A stretch of 5,187 nt of DNA, from the NCBI GenBank assembly GCA_035528295.1, contig DATKYY010000035.1:1-5187 (forward strand). The letters run 5' to 3'. The notes beneath the pieces are model-generated. The model did no database searches, was not told where the DNA came from, and was given only the letters and a program-made list of their open reading frames with translations. Below are positions 1-5,187 of this stretch, in pieces. The DNA is from G020353235 sp035528295 (GTDB taxonomy: Bacteria > Chloroflexota > Dehalococcoidia > Dehalococcoidales > JAUYDJ01). The position numbers were made by a program, and so were the translations under genes. Every line of letters starts with the position of its first letter. Position 1 is the first letter of the stretch.

Positions 1-753
1 CTCGGTGTCTTCATGGGGCTGAGCCAGGTAATCATTATCACTATCGTCACCTTTATGGTTCTGGGTGAGCTCAACATTAACATTGCCCCCATCCTGGCCG
101 GCCTCGGTATTGCCGGCATCGCCGTCGGCTTCGGTGCCCAGTACCTGATACGAGACCTTATCGCCGGCGTCTTTATCCTTATGGAAAACCAGTTCCGGGT
201 GGGGGATGTCGCCAAGATAGCTGACATCGCCGGGCTGGTGGAGGAAGTCCACCTGAGGAAGACGGTACTGCGTGACCTGGACGGCATTGTCCACCACGTG
301 CCCAACGGCGAGATCAGGGTCGCCAGCAACTACACCCGGCGCTTTTCCCGGGTGAACCTGGATATCTCGGTAGCCTACGGCACCGACCTTGACCAGGCCA
401 TGGCGGTGATAAACAGAGTCGGGCAGGAACTGGCCAAGGACGAGAACTGGAAAGAAAGAATTATTACCCCGCCCCAGGCGCTCAGGGTGAACAAATTCGG
501 CGATTCCGGTATTGATATCAAGATTCTGGGCGATGTTAGGCCTATAGAGCAGTGGGCCGTCATGGGCGAGCTGAGGCTCCGCCTGAAGAAGGCCTTTGAC
601 AAGGAGGGAATTGAAATCCCCTGGCCTCATGTCAAGCTCTATTTCGGTGAGCCACAGCTAATCAGCAACCTGGCCTGTGCCGCCTGCGCCACGGCTAATC
701 CACCGGGGAGTAAGTTCTGCTTAAATTGCGGAGCCAAGCTGAGCGCCAAGTAA
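1..753 (+). CDS. MscS-family mechanosensitive ion channel with C-terminal zinc ribbon (5' partial)
   Basis: Membrane channel that opens under membrane tension and releases solutes on osmotic downshock. The frame is open from the first base, so the N-terminus with its early membrane helices is probably outside the window; numbering here counts the ATG at 13 as residue 1. Residues 4-22 are a hydrophobic helix. Residues 28-43 are the glycine/alanine-rich pore helix (AGLGIAGIAVGFGAQ), followed by the family hallmark RDLIAGVFILMENQFRVGD at 47-65, which leads into the beta domain. The alpha/beta cytoplasmic domain follows and ends near IPWPHVKLYF at about 203-212. The oddity is the tail: Cys222, Cys225, Cys236 and Cys239 form a CxxC-x10-CxxC zinc ribbon, which ordinary MscS proteins lack. 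The family call is firm; the role of the tail is unknown. The next gene starts 66 bp downstream and has its own promoter, so this gene is probably a separate transcription unit. Confidence 0.93.
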   Translation, partial: LGVFMGLSQVIIITIVTFMVLGELNINIAPILAGLGIAGIAVGFGAQYLIRDLIAGVFILMENQFRVGDVAKIADIAGLVEEVHLRKTVLRDLDGIVHHVPNGEIRVASNYTRRFSRVNLDISVAYGTDLDQAMAVINRVGQELAKDENWKERIITPPQALRVNKFGDSGIDIKILGDVRPIEQWAVMGELRLRLKKAFDKEGIEIPWPHVKLYFGEPQLISNLACAACATANPPGSKFCLNCGAKLSAK

Positions 754-759
754 GGCTAC

Positions 760-789
760 TTGTCCTAAAGTCGGGTAATACACTATAAT
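760..789 (+). promoter_or_regulatory. Predicted sigma-70-type promoter for ilvE-plsY
   Basis: A TTGTCC box at 760-765 (4 of 6 matches to TTGACA) lies 18 bp before a perfect TATAAT at 784-789. Transcription would start around 796, giving a leader of roughly 25 nt before the ilvE start. The placement in the short gap after the channel gene fits a promoter for the aminotransferase-acyltransferase pair. This is read by eye only. Confidence 0.6.
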
Positions 790-803
790 AAGCCCTATCT
801 TAA

Positions 804-812
804 GGAAGGAGA
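804..812 (+). promoter_or_regulatory. Strong ribosome binding site of ilvE
   Basis: GGAAGGAGA sits 7 nt before the ATG at 820 and closely matches the anti-Shine-Dalgarno complement. It fixes the aminotransferase start at 820. Confidence 0.8.
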
Positions 813-819
813 CTTCAAG

Positions 820-1737
820 ATGCCGTCATACGCCTTTTTTCAGGGGAAGTTTGTGCCTTTAGCGGAAGCCAAGATTGGTGTAATGACCAACGCCCTGCAC
901 TATGGCTGCGCCATCTTTGAGGGCATCCGCGGCAACTGGAACGAGGAACAGAAGCAGATATATATCTTCCGCCTCAAAGAGCACTACCGGCGAATGCAGG
1001 ACGGCTGCCGGCTGCTCAAGATGGACCTGCAATACAGCCTGGACAAGCTGTGCCAGATAACGGTAGAGATGGTGCAAAAAGGCGGTTTTAAGGAAGATAT
1101 CTACATCCGTCCCCTGGCCTACAAGAGCTCCGAGGCGCTCGGGGTGCGGTTGCATGACCTGGAGAGCGATTTCCTCGTCTTTGCCATCCCCTGGGGAAGA
1201 TATCTTGATGTGGATAAAGCCAGATGTGCGGTTTCCTCATGGCGGCGCCCCGACGACAATAGCATCCCACCACAGGCGAAGATTACCGGCATCTATGTCA
1301 ATAACGCCTTCGCCAAGACAGAAGCGGTTAGTAATAACTTTGATGAAGCCATTATGCTCTCCCCCGACGGTCATGTTTCCGAGGGGAGCGGCGAGAACAT
1401 CTTCCTGGTTATTGATGGCAGGCTGGTTACCCCCGCCGGATACAGCAGCATTCTGATGGGCATTACCCGCGATACCGTGATAAAACTGGCCCGGAACGAA
1501 CTGGGGCTGGAAGTAATCGAACGGCTTATTGACCGCAGTGAACTCTATACTGCCCAGGAGTGCTTCATGACCGGCACCGCCGCCCACCTGACCCCGATTG
1601 CCGAGATTGACCACCGCAAGGTCGGCGACGGTGAAATCGGCCCGATAACCGCCAGGCTACAGAAGCTCTACTCCGATGTAATCCGGGGCCGGAACGCCAA
1701 GTATATCGATTGGTGCACTCCGGTCTATAAAAAATAA
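820..1737 (+). CDS. ilvE: Branched-chain amino acid aminotransferase (PLP fold-type IV)
   Basis: Cytoplasmic PLP enzyme that transfers the amino group between glutamate and the 2-oxo acids of valine, leucine and isoleucine, the last step of their synthesis. At 305 residues it has the usual IlvE length (about 300-310). Visible landmarks are the N-terminal NALHYGCAIFEGIRG at 24-38, YIRPLAY at 95-101, the PLP Schiff-base lysine expected at Lys154 (AKITGIYVNN), SEGSGENIF at 187-195 with the PLP-nitrogen glutamate Glu188, GITRDTVIKLA near 215-225, and CFMTGTAAHLTPI near 248-260. All family motifs are intact. The start is supported by a strong ribosome binding site. The stop lies 16 bp before plsY, which suggests co-transcription. 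D-amino-acid aminotransferase and aminodeoxychorismate lyase share the fold, but the EGIRG and GTAAHLTP patterns favour IlvE. Confidence 0.95.
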   Translation: MPSYAFFQGKFVPLAEAKIGVMTNALHYGCAIFEGIRGNWNEEQKQIYIFRLKEHYRRMQDGCRLLKMDLQYSLDKLCQITVEMVQKGGFKEDIYIRPLAYKSSEALGVRLHDLESDFLVFAIPWGRYLDVDKARCAVSSWRRPDDNSIPPQAKITGIYVNNAFAKTEAVSNNFDEAIMLSPDGHVSEGSGENIFLVIDGRLVTPAGYSSILMGITRDTVIKLARNELGLEVIERLIDRSELYTAQECFMTGTAAHLTPIAEIDHRKVGDGEIGPITARLQKLYSDVIRGRNAKYIDWCTPVYKK

Positions 1738-1753
1738 ACTCGCGGAAGCCTGA

Positions 1754-2398
1754 ATGACGCTCAATGAGGTTATCACTGGGGGCGGGGCGGTAATCTTAGG
1801 CTATCTGATTGGCTCCATCCCGTCAGCCTACATTGCCACCCGTCTGGTAACCGGCAAGGACATCCGCCATCTGGGGGGAGGCAATGTCGGCGGCTTGAAC
1901 ACGGCACGCGAGGTCGGCTTCCTGCCCGGGCTGCTGGTCGGTATCGTTGACCTGGGCAAAGGCAGCGCCGCCGTAGCCATCGCCCACTGGCTGCTGGACT
2001 TATCCCTCGTCCCGGTGCTGCTCACCGGGCTGGCGGCCGTGGTCGGGCATAACTGGATGGTCTGGCTAAAATTCAGCGGGGGGAAGGGTATGGGGGCGGC
2101 GGTGGGCGCCCTGCTGGTGGTGATGCCGGTCTACGGTTACTGGCTGGGGCTGGTGATTTTCCTCGGTATCGTTATTGCCCTCTACACCATCACCCGCAAT
2201 ATTGCCTTCGCTATAGGTCTGGCGCTGCTTTTTCTGCCCCTGATAATCTGGCTGGGCACCAAATCGGGAACGGCGACCATCTTTGCCGTTATTTTAGGGC
2301 TTATCATCTCGGCCAAGTTCTTCCCCACCGCCCGAGCCGCCTGGGTCAAAACAGAGCATAAGTGGGACTTTGTCTTTGACCGGAGCAAGAAAAGATAG
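1754..2398 (+). CDS. plsY: Glycerol-3-phosphate acyltransferase PlsY
   Basis: Integral membrane enzyme that transfers an acyl group from acyl-phosphate to glycerol-3-phosphate, giving lysophosphatidic acid, the first committed step of phospholipid synthesis. At 214 residues it has normal PlsY length, with several hydrophobic helices (about 10-30, 56-80, 84-104, 115-142, 148-168, 173-188). Family signatures are GSIPSAYIATR at 20-30, DIRHLGGGNVGGLN at 36-49, DLGKG at 66-70, GHNWMVWLKFSGGKG at 98-112 with His99 and Asn100, and a basic C-terminal tail. The second signature departs from the usual G-S-G-N-x-G-x-T-N: Ser is Gly42 and Thr is Leu48. A weak ribosome binding site (GGAAG, 1744-1748) precedes the ATG, and translation may be helped by the upstream ilvE. 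Its stop codon directly abuts that of the opposite-strand aldolase. The family is clear; a paralogue with altered substrate preference is possible. Confidence 0.93.
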   Translation: MTLNEVITGGGAVILGYLIGSIPSAYIATRLVTGKDIRHLGGGNVGGLNTAREVGFLPGLLVGIVDLGKGSAAVAIAHWLLDLSLVPVLLTGLAAVVGHNWMVWLKFSGGKGMGAAVGALLVVMPVYGYWLGLVIFLGIVIALYTITRNIAFAIGLALLFLPLIIWLGTKSGTATIFAVILGLIISAKFFPTARAAWVKTEHKWDFVFDRSKKR

Positions 2399-2968
2399 CT
2401 AACTGCCCGCTGAAGCCACCTTGAGTGACCTTAACAGGAATAGCATGCGGCTGCTCTGCTCCATGGTGGTGGTTGAGTTAAGGGCTTCCTCCAGCAATTG
2501 CCCAATGGCGAAGCTACCGTGACCACGAACCATCACAATGCGGCAATGCTTTAGCGAGCCGGCGATTAAGTCAGCCAGACCGCCCACCCTTACCTCCTCC
2601 TGCCAACCGAGGACGGTGACCTGCCCCACGATAGCCGAACCCTCGGCATCACTGGGCACAATCTCGGTTTCAGTTAGTGATAGGGCAATGGTGTGGGGTG
2701 GGTGGGCATGGACAACGGCCAGGGCCGGGGTCTGCTGATAGATGGCGCGATGGACGGCCAGTTCTACCGAGGCAAGGGGTGTGGCCCGGTCGTTCTTGCT
2801 TATCCCGGTCTCAATCAAATCGTGTTCCTGCAGACAGCCCAGCCGACAACCACGGCGGGTAATGATAATCCGCTCTCCCAGCCTGACACTGAGGTCCCCG
2901 CTACTGGAAGAGACCACCCCCCGCGCAAACAGGTCATGTCCCGTAGTCTGAAACTGTCCTAAAATCAC
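2399..2968 (-). CDS. Class II (zinc-dependent) aldolase, FucA/AraD/adducin family
   Basis: Cytoplasmic zinc enzyme of the family of L-fuculose-1-phosphate aldolase and L-ribulose-5-phosphate epimerase. At 189 residues it is a little shorter than E. coli FucA (215). Visible are SSSGDLSVR at 21-29, the catalytic glutamate expected at Glu69 (ASVELAVHRAIY), the zinc ligands His87 and His89 (VVHAHPPHT), and the third ligand His150 (RGHGSFAIG). The metal site is therefore complete. The phosphate-binding positions are unusual: the family Gly-Asn is Gly24-Asp25, and the serine just before the position preceding Glu73 of FucA appears as Val68. The start is a GTG at 2968; it is the only usable start after the in-frame upstream stop and has GAGGGAG just before it. 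It diverges from the LsrF-like aldolase. The substrate is unknown; fuculose phosphate, methylthioribulose phosphate or a non-phosphorylated hydroxy-carbonyl compound are all possible. Confidence 0.88.
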   Translation of the reverse strand: MILGQFQTTGHDLFARGVVSSSSGDLSVRLGERIIITRRGCRLGCLQEHDLIETGISKNDRATPLASVELAVHRAIYQQTPALAVVHAHPPHTIALSLTETEIVPSDAEGSAIVGQVTVLGWQEEVRVGGLADLIAGSLKHCRIVMVRGHGSFAIGQLLEEALNSTTTMEQSSRMLFLLRSLKVASAGS

Positions 2969-2970
2969 GA

Positions 2971-2977
2971 CTCCCTC
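2971..2977 (-). promoter_or_regulatory. Ribosome binding site of the class II aldolase
   Basis: On the minus strand GAGGGAG lies immediately upstream of the GTG at 2968. The spacing is tight (2 nt from the last G, 5-6 nt from the GAGG core), but no other in-frame ATG, GTG or TTG exists between the upstream in-frame TAA and this codon, so it decides the start. Confidence 0.55.
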
Positions 2978-3009
2978 AACTCCGGCTTCGGCTTAGCTAC
3001 CACCATAAG

Positions 3010-3037
3010 ACTATGCTGATTAATAACTGTTTGTCAA
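3010..3037 (-). promoter_or_regulatory. Predicted promoter of the class II aldolase
   Basis: On the minus strand a perfect TTGACA (3037 down to 3032) is followed after 16 bp by CATAGT (3015 down to 3010, 4 of 6 matches to TATAAT). Transcription would begin near 3003 and leave a leader of about 35 nt. This accounts for part of the 166-bp AT-rich gap between the divergent aldolase genes. Confidence 0.55.
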
Positions 3038-3074
3038 ATAAATCGAATCAATACCATTGGTTTATGTCTTATAG

Positions 3075-3080
3075 TATAAT
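3075..3080 (+). promoter_or_regulatory. Predicted -10 box for the LsrF-like aldolase operon
   Basis: A perfect TATAAT lies 54 bp before the ATG at 3135. No convincing -35 hexamer is found 16-18 bp upstream (3051-3058), and TTGGTT at 3057 is too close. The box sits in an odd palindrome, TTATA-G-TATAA at 3069-3079, so activator-dependent or repressor-controlled transcription is conceivable. The assignment rests on the -10 element and on position. Confidence 0.45.
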
Positions 3081-3120
3081 GTCAAGGCTGGTCTCTTCTT
3101 TATTGACCAAAAACGAGCAA

Positions 3121-3127
3121 AGGGGGA
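3121..3127 (+). promoter_or_regulatory. Ribosome binding site of the LsrF-like aldolase
   Basis: AGGGGGA ends 7 nt before the ATG at 3135. The frame upstream is open back to a TAG at 3072-3074 but contains no ATG, GTG or TTG, so this site and start are well supported and exclude a longer N-terminus. Confidence 0.7.
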
Positions 3128-3134
3128 TTACCCG

Positions 3135-3938
3135 ATGCAATGGGGAATGGCAAACCGGCTGGCCCAGCTCATCCAGGCCGATGGGCATGCCCTGTTCCTG
3201 CCCGTAGACCACGGCTATTTTCAGGGTCCGACCCGAAAACTGGAAGTGCCGCGTCAGACCATTGAACCGCTCCTGCCCTATGCGGATGCCCTTTTCATTA
3301 CCCGGGGGGTACTACGCTCATCAGTAGACCCCGACCATACCAAACCGGTTATTCTCCGCGTTTCCGGCGGCACCAGTATGGTGGGCAAAGACCTGGCTAA
3401 CGAAGGGCTTACCACCTCTATGGAGGAAGCACTCCGCCTGAACGCCTCGGCAGTCGGCATTTCCATCTTTGTCGGCAGCGACTATGAGAAGGAGACACTG
3501 TTAAATCTAGCCAGGCTGGTTGACGAGGGGGAGAGATACGGCATGCCGGTAATGGCGGTCACCGCCGTGGGCCGGGAAATAGAAAAGAGGGATGCCCGCT
3601 ATCTGGCACTTGCCTGCCGCATCGCCGCCGAGCTGGGGGCACAGGTGGTGAAGACCTACTGGTGTCCGAACTTTGAGAAGGTGGTAACCGGCTGCCCGGT
3701 ACCGGTAGTGATGGCCGGTGGCCCCCAGGTCAATACCTTGCTTGAGGTTTTTGAATTTGTCCACGATGGCCTGGAGAAGGGGTCAATCGGCGTTAATCTG
3801 GGCCGGAATATCTGGCAGAATGATTTCCCGGTAGCCATGATTAAGGCAATAAGAGCCCTGGTTCACCAGAAGGCAACCCCGAAAGAAGCCCAGGAAATAT
3901 ACGATAGCGAAAAGGGTAAGGTAAAAAAGCGCTCATGA
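3135..3938 (+). CDS. lsrF: LsrF/DeoC-type class I aldolase-thiolase
   Basis: Cytoplasmic TIM-barrel enzyme working through a Schiff-base lysine. The nearest family I recognise is LsrF (3-hydroxy-5-phosphonooxypentane-2,4-dione thiolase of autoinducer-2 breakdown), related to archaeal-type class I fructose-bisphosphate aldolase. Matches include WGMANRL at 3-9, PVDHGYFQGPT at 23-33, ITRGVLRSS at 55-63, LRVSGGTS at 74-81, MPVMAVTAVG at 137-146, VVKTYW with the expected catalytic Lys173, GCPVPVVMAGG at 186-196 and LGRNIWQ at 222-228, the phosphate-binding end of the barrel. At 267 residues it lacks the N-terminal extension of roughly 30 residues that precedes WGM in E. coli LsrF. It overlaps the following dehydrogenase by 4 bp, and no other lsr genes are present. 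The symbol therefore marks family only; a sugar-phosphate aldolase role is at least as likely as autoinducer-2 breakdown. Confidence 0.87.
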   Translation: MQWGMANRLAQLIQADGHALFLPVDHGYFQGPTRKLEVPRQTIEPLLPYADALFITRGVLRSSVDPDHTKPVILRVSGGTSMVGKDLANEGLTTSMEEALRLNASAVGISIFVGSDYEKETLLNLARLVDEGERYGMPVMAVTAVGREIEKRDARYLALACRIAAELGAQVVKTYWCPNFEKVVTGCPVPVVMAGGPQVNTLLEVFEFVHDGLEKGSIGVNLGRNIWQNDFPVAMIKAIRALVHQKATPKEAQEIYDSEKGKVKKRS

Positions 3939-4987
3939 GCCGCGTCAGGCGAAACCGCATGCGCGTTGCCATGTGGTATAACAACCGCGATGTGCGCGTG
4001 GAAGAGATACCCATCCCCCAGATCGGCCCCGGCGAGATACTGATGCGGATAGAGGCCTGCGGCCTCTGCGGTAGCGATGTCATGGAGTGGTACCGCCTTG
4101 ACCGGGCGCCGCTGGCGCTGGGTCACGAGGTTGGCGGGCAGATTGTGGCGGTGGGGGAGGGGGTGGAGCGCTATAAAGAGGGCGACCGGATATCAGCCGC
4201 CCACCATGTCCCCTGCAACACCTGCCACTACTGCCGCTACGGCCATCATACCGCCTGCCAGACGCTGCGGGAGACCAACTTTGACCCCGGCGGTCTGGCC
4301 GAATATTTAAGGCTTCCCGCCATCAATGTTGACCACGGCGTATTTCTTTTGCCCGACCATGTATCTTATGAAGAAGCCACTTTTATCGAACCGCTCGCCT
4401 GCATCCTGCGCGGGCAGATGGTAGCCCGAATGCAGCCCGGGTTAAGCGTGCTGGTCATCGGCAGCGGTCTCTCCGGACTGCTCCATATCCAGCTCGCCAG
4501 CACCCTGGGAGCAGCCCGGGTAGTCGCCACCGATGTCAATGACTACCGGCTCAAAGCAGCCCGAAAGTTGGGGGCTGAGGCGACTATAAAAGCCGAGGAG
4601 GATGTGCCGGCCCGCCTGCGCGAGCTGAATGAAGGCCGCCTGGCTGACCTGGTAATAGTCTGCACCGGGGCGACCTCAGCCATCAGTCAGGCCCTGAAAT
4701 CGGTGGACCGGGGCGGCACAGTGCTCTTCTTTGCCCCCACCGACGCCGGCGCCACCGTTCCCCTTTCCATAAACGAGCTCTTCTGGCGTAACGACATCAC
4801 CCTCACCACATCCTACGCCGGCAGCCCGGCGGACTACCAGGCGGCACTGGAAATAATTCAGATGGGCACCATCCCGGTGCGGGAGATGATTACCCACCAT
4901 CTGTCTCTGGCAGAGACCGGCGAGGGTTTTCAGCTGGTGGCTAATGCCGGGGACTGCCTGAAGGTAATTATTGAACCGCAGCGGTAA
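3935..4987 (+). CDS. Zinc-dependent medium-chain alcohol/polyol dehydrogenase (sorbitol/threonine dehydrogenase-like)
   Basis: Cytoplasmic NAD(P)-dependent oxidoreductase interconverting an alcohol and a carbonyl. The 350 residues match the MDR superfamily length. The catalytic-zinc set is visible as CGLCGSD at 42-48 (Cys45), GHE at 63-65 (His64, Glu65) and FIEPLACIL at 149-157 (Glu151). The structural-zinc cysteines are Cys94, Cys97, Cys100 and Cys108. The Rossmann glycines are G175-S-G177-L-S-G180, and an acidic Asp199 at the end of the second strand (VVATDVN) favours NAD over NADP. The EPLACIL pattern points to the sorbitol/threonine dehydrogenase branch. The ATG overlaps the aldolase stop (ATGA), indicating coupled translation; a second ATG at 3959 (residue 9, MRVAMW) is a plausible alternative and would remove a basic, unusual leader. 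It probably acts on a substrate or product of the partner aldolase, but the substrate cannot be read from sequence. Confidence 0.92.
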   Translation: MSRVRRNRMRVAMWYNNRDVRVEEIPIPQIGPGEILMRIEACGLCGSDVMEWYRLDRAPLALGHEVGGQIVAVGEGVERYKEGDRISAAHHVPCNTCHYCRYGHHTACQTLRETNFDPGGLAEYLRLPAINVDHGVFLLPDHVSYEEATFIEPLACILRGQMVARMQPGLSVLVIGSGLSGLLHIQLASTLGAARVVATDVNDYRLKAARKLGAEATIKAEEDVPARLRELNEGRLADLVIVCTGATSAISQALKSVDRGGTVLFFAPTDAGATVPLSINELFWRNDITLTTSYAGSPADYQAALEIIQMGTIPVREMITHHLSLAETGEGFQLVANAGDCLKVIIEPQR

Positions 4988-5000
4988 ATAAGAGGGGTAG

Positions 5001-5187
5001 CTACGCCAGCGCCCTGATGACGGCAATCACCCTGCCCTGAATCTCCACATTGTCCGGCTCGGCATATATCGGCTGCATCTGGCGGTTGGCGGGCTGGAGC
5101 CGGATACGCCCCGGCTCACTGTAGATTTTTTTCAGGGTGACTTCCTTCTCCGCCTTCAGCCATACGGCGGCCGTCTCCCCGTTCTCG
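5001..5187 (-). CDS. lexA: LexA repressor, C-terminal fragment (gene continues beyond window)
   Basis: The last 61 residues of a minus-strand protein, ending at a TAG whose complement is 5001-5003. They match the C-terminal S24 protease-like domain of LexA, the SOS repressor that cleaves itself when RecA is activated. Counting from the first full codon at the window edge, AAVWLKAEKEVTLKK occupies 6-20, and Lys19 is the expected catalytic lysine (E. coli LexA Lys156 in the VTVKRL context). RIRLQPANRQMQPI at 27-40 and VEIQGRVIAVIR at 47-58 are the conserved strands at the end of the family. The catalytic serine, cleavage site and DNA-binding domain lie outside the window. The gene is convergent with the dehydrogenase, with 13 bp between the stops. 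UmuD and other S24 peptidases share the fold, but the LQPANRQMQPI stretch favours LexA. Confidence 0.88.
   Translation of the reverse strand, partial: ENGETAAVWLKAEKEVTLKKIYSEPGRIRLQPANRQMQPIYAEPDNVEIQGRVIAVIRALA

Noticed and set aside
1237..1614. A 125-residue minus-strand open frame inside ilvE
   Set aside because: It lies wholly opposite a gene with intact family motifs, resembles no family I know and has low-complexity glycine-rich composition. It is a shadow frame.
2538..2962. Plus-strand open frames opposite the class II aldolase
   Set aside because: Several overlapping short frames in different phases with no family features; the minus-strand aldolase has its complete zinc site and explains the region.
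3031..3036. TTGTCA as a -35 box for the plus-strand aldolase
   Set aside because: It lies 38 bp before the TATAAT box, far beyond workable spacing, and no -10 stands 16-18 bp downstream. The same bases serve better as the minus-strand TTGACA.
3135..4987. A complete autoinducer-2 uptake and breakdown system
   Set aside because: Only the LsrF-like gene is present; no transporter, LsrK kinase, LsrR regulator or LsrG is in the window.
4998..5003. The hexamer TAGCTA occurs at 2396, 2994 and 4998, all at gene boundaries
   Set aside because: One or two copies of a hexamer are expected by chance in this length, and stop codons on facing strands naturally create it. No repeat or site is claimed.
4676..5026. 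A 116-residue minus-strand open frame across the dehydrogenase end
   Set aside because: It overlaps both the dehydrogenase and the true lexA end in another frame and has no recognisable motif.
1..5187. SOS box (GAAC-N4-GTTC type), CRISPR array, tRNA, riboswitch or insertion sequence
   Set aside because: Looked for by eye in the gaps and at gene ends; no matching operator, regular repeat, cloverleaf or terminal inverted repeat was found. The lexA promoter lies outside the window.

Overview
The window is a compact, GC-rich stretch of bacterial chromosome carrying seven genes, two of them cut by the window edges. The order is: an MscS-type mechanosensitive channel (+, 5' end missing), a branched-chain aminotransferase ilvE (+), a PlsY-type glycerol-3-phosphate acyltransferase (+), a class II aldolase (-), an LsrF/DeoC-type class I aldolase (+), a zinc-dependent medium-chain dehydrogenase (+), and the C-terminal end of lexA (-, rest outside the window). 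The protein styles (LsrF-like aldolase followed by a Zn dehydrogenase, a PlsY with a relaxed G-S-G-N motif, a LexA tail with the AVWLKAEKEVTLKK pattern) suggest a Chloroflexota bacterium, probably Dehalococcoidia. This is an inference from memory of such genomes; no rRNA or other marker is present to prove it. Nothing in the window looks mobile, and there are no tRNA, rRNA, CRISPR or insertion-sequence signals.

Region 1-753 is the channel gene, which ends in a four-cysteine zinc ribbon. A 66-bp gap holds a good sigma-70-type promoter and a strong ribosome binding site for the ilvE-plsY pair, which are 16 bp apart and probably co-transcribed. plsY then meets the class II aldolase tail to tail with no base between the two stop codons.

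The class II aldolase and the LsrF-like aldolase diverge from a 166-bp AT-rich region. It contains a TTGACA-type promoter for the minus-strand gene and a TATAAT box for the plus-strand gene. The LsrF-like gene overlaps the dehydrogenase by 4 bp (ATGA), so those two form a tight operon. That operon runs into lexA tail to tail with 13 bp between.

Functionally, the middle and right part looks like a small carbohydrate or aldehyde module: two aldolases of unrelated fold and one Zn/NAD(H) alcohol or polyol dehydrogenase. The actual substrates cannot be read from the sequence. The left genes are housekeeping: osmotic protection, branched-chain amino acid synthesis and phospholipid synthesis. I see no clearly new defence or mobile system. 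The most interesting points are the unusual phosphate-site residues of the class II aldolase, the LsrF-like enzyme lacking its N-terminal extension and its usual lsr context, and the zinc-ribbon tail on the channel.
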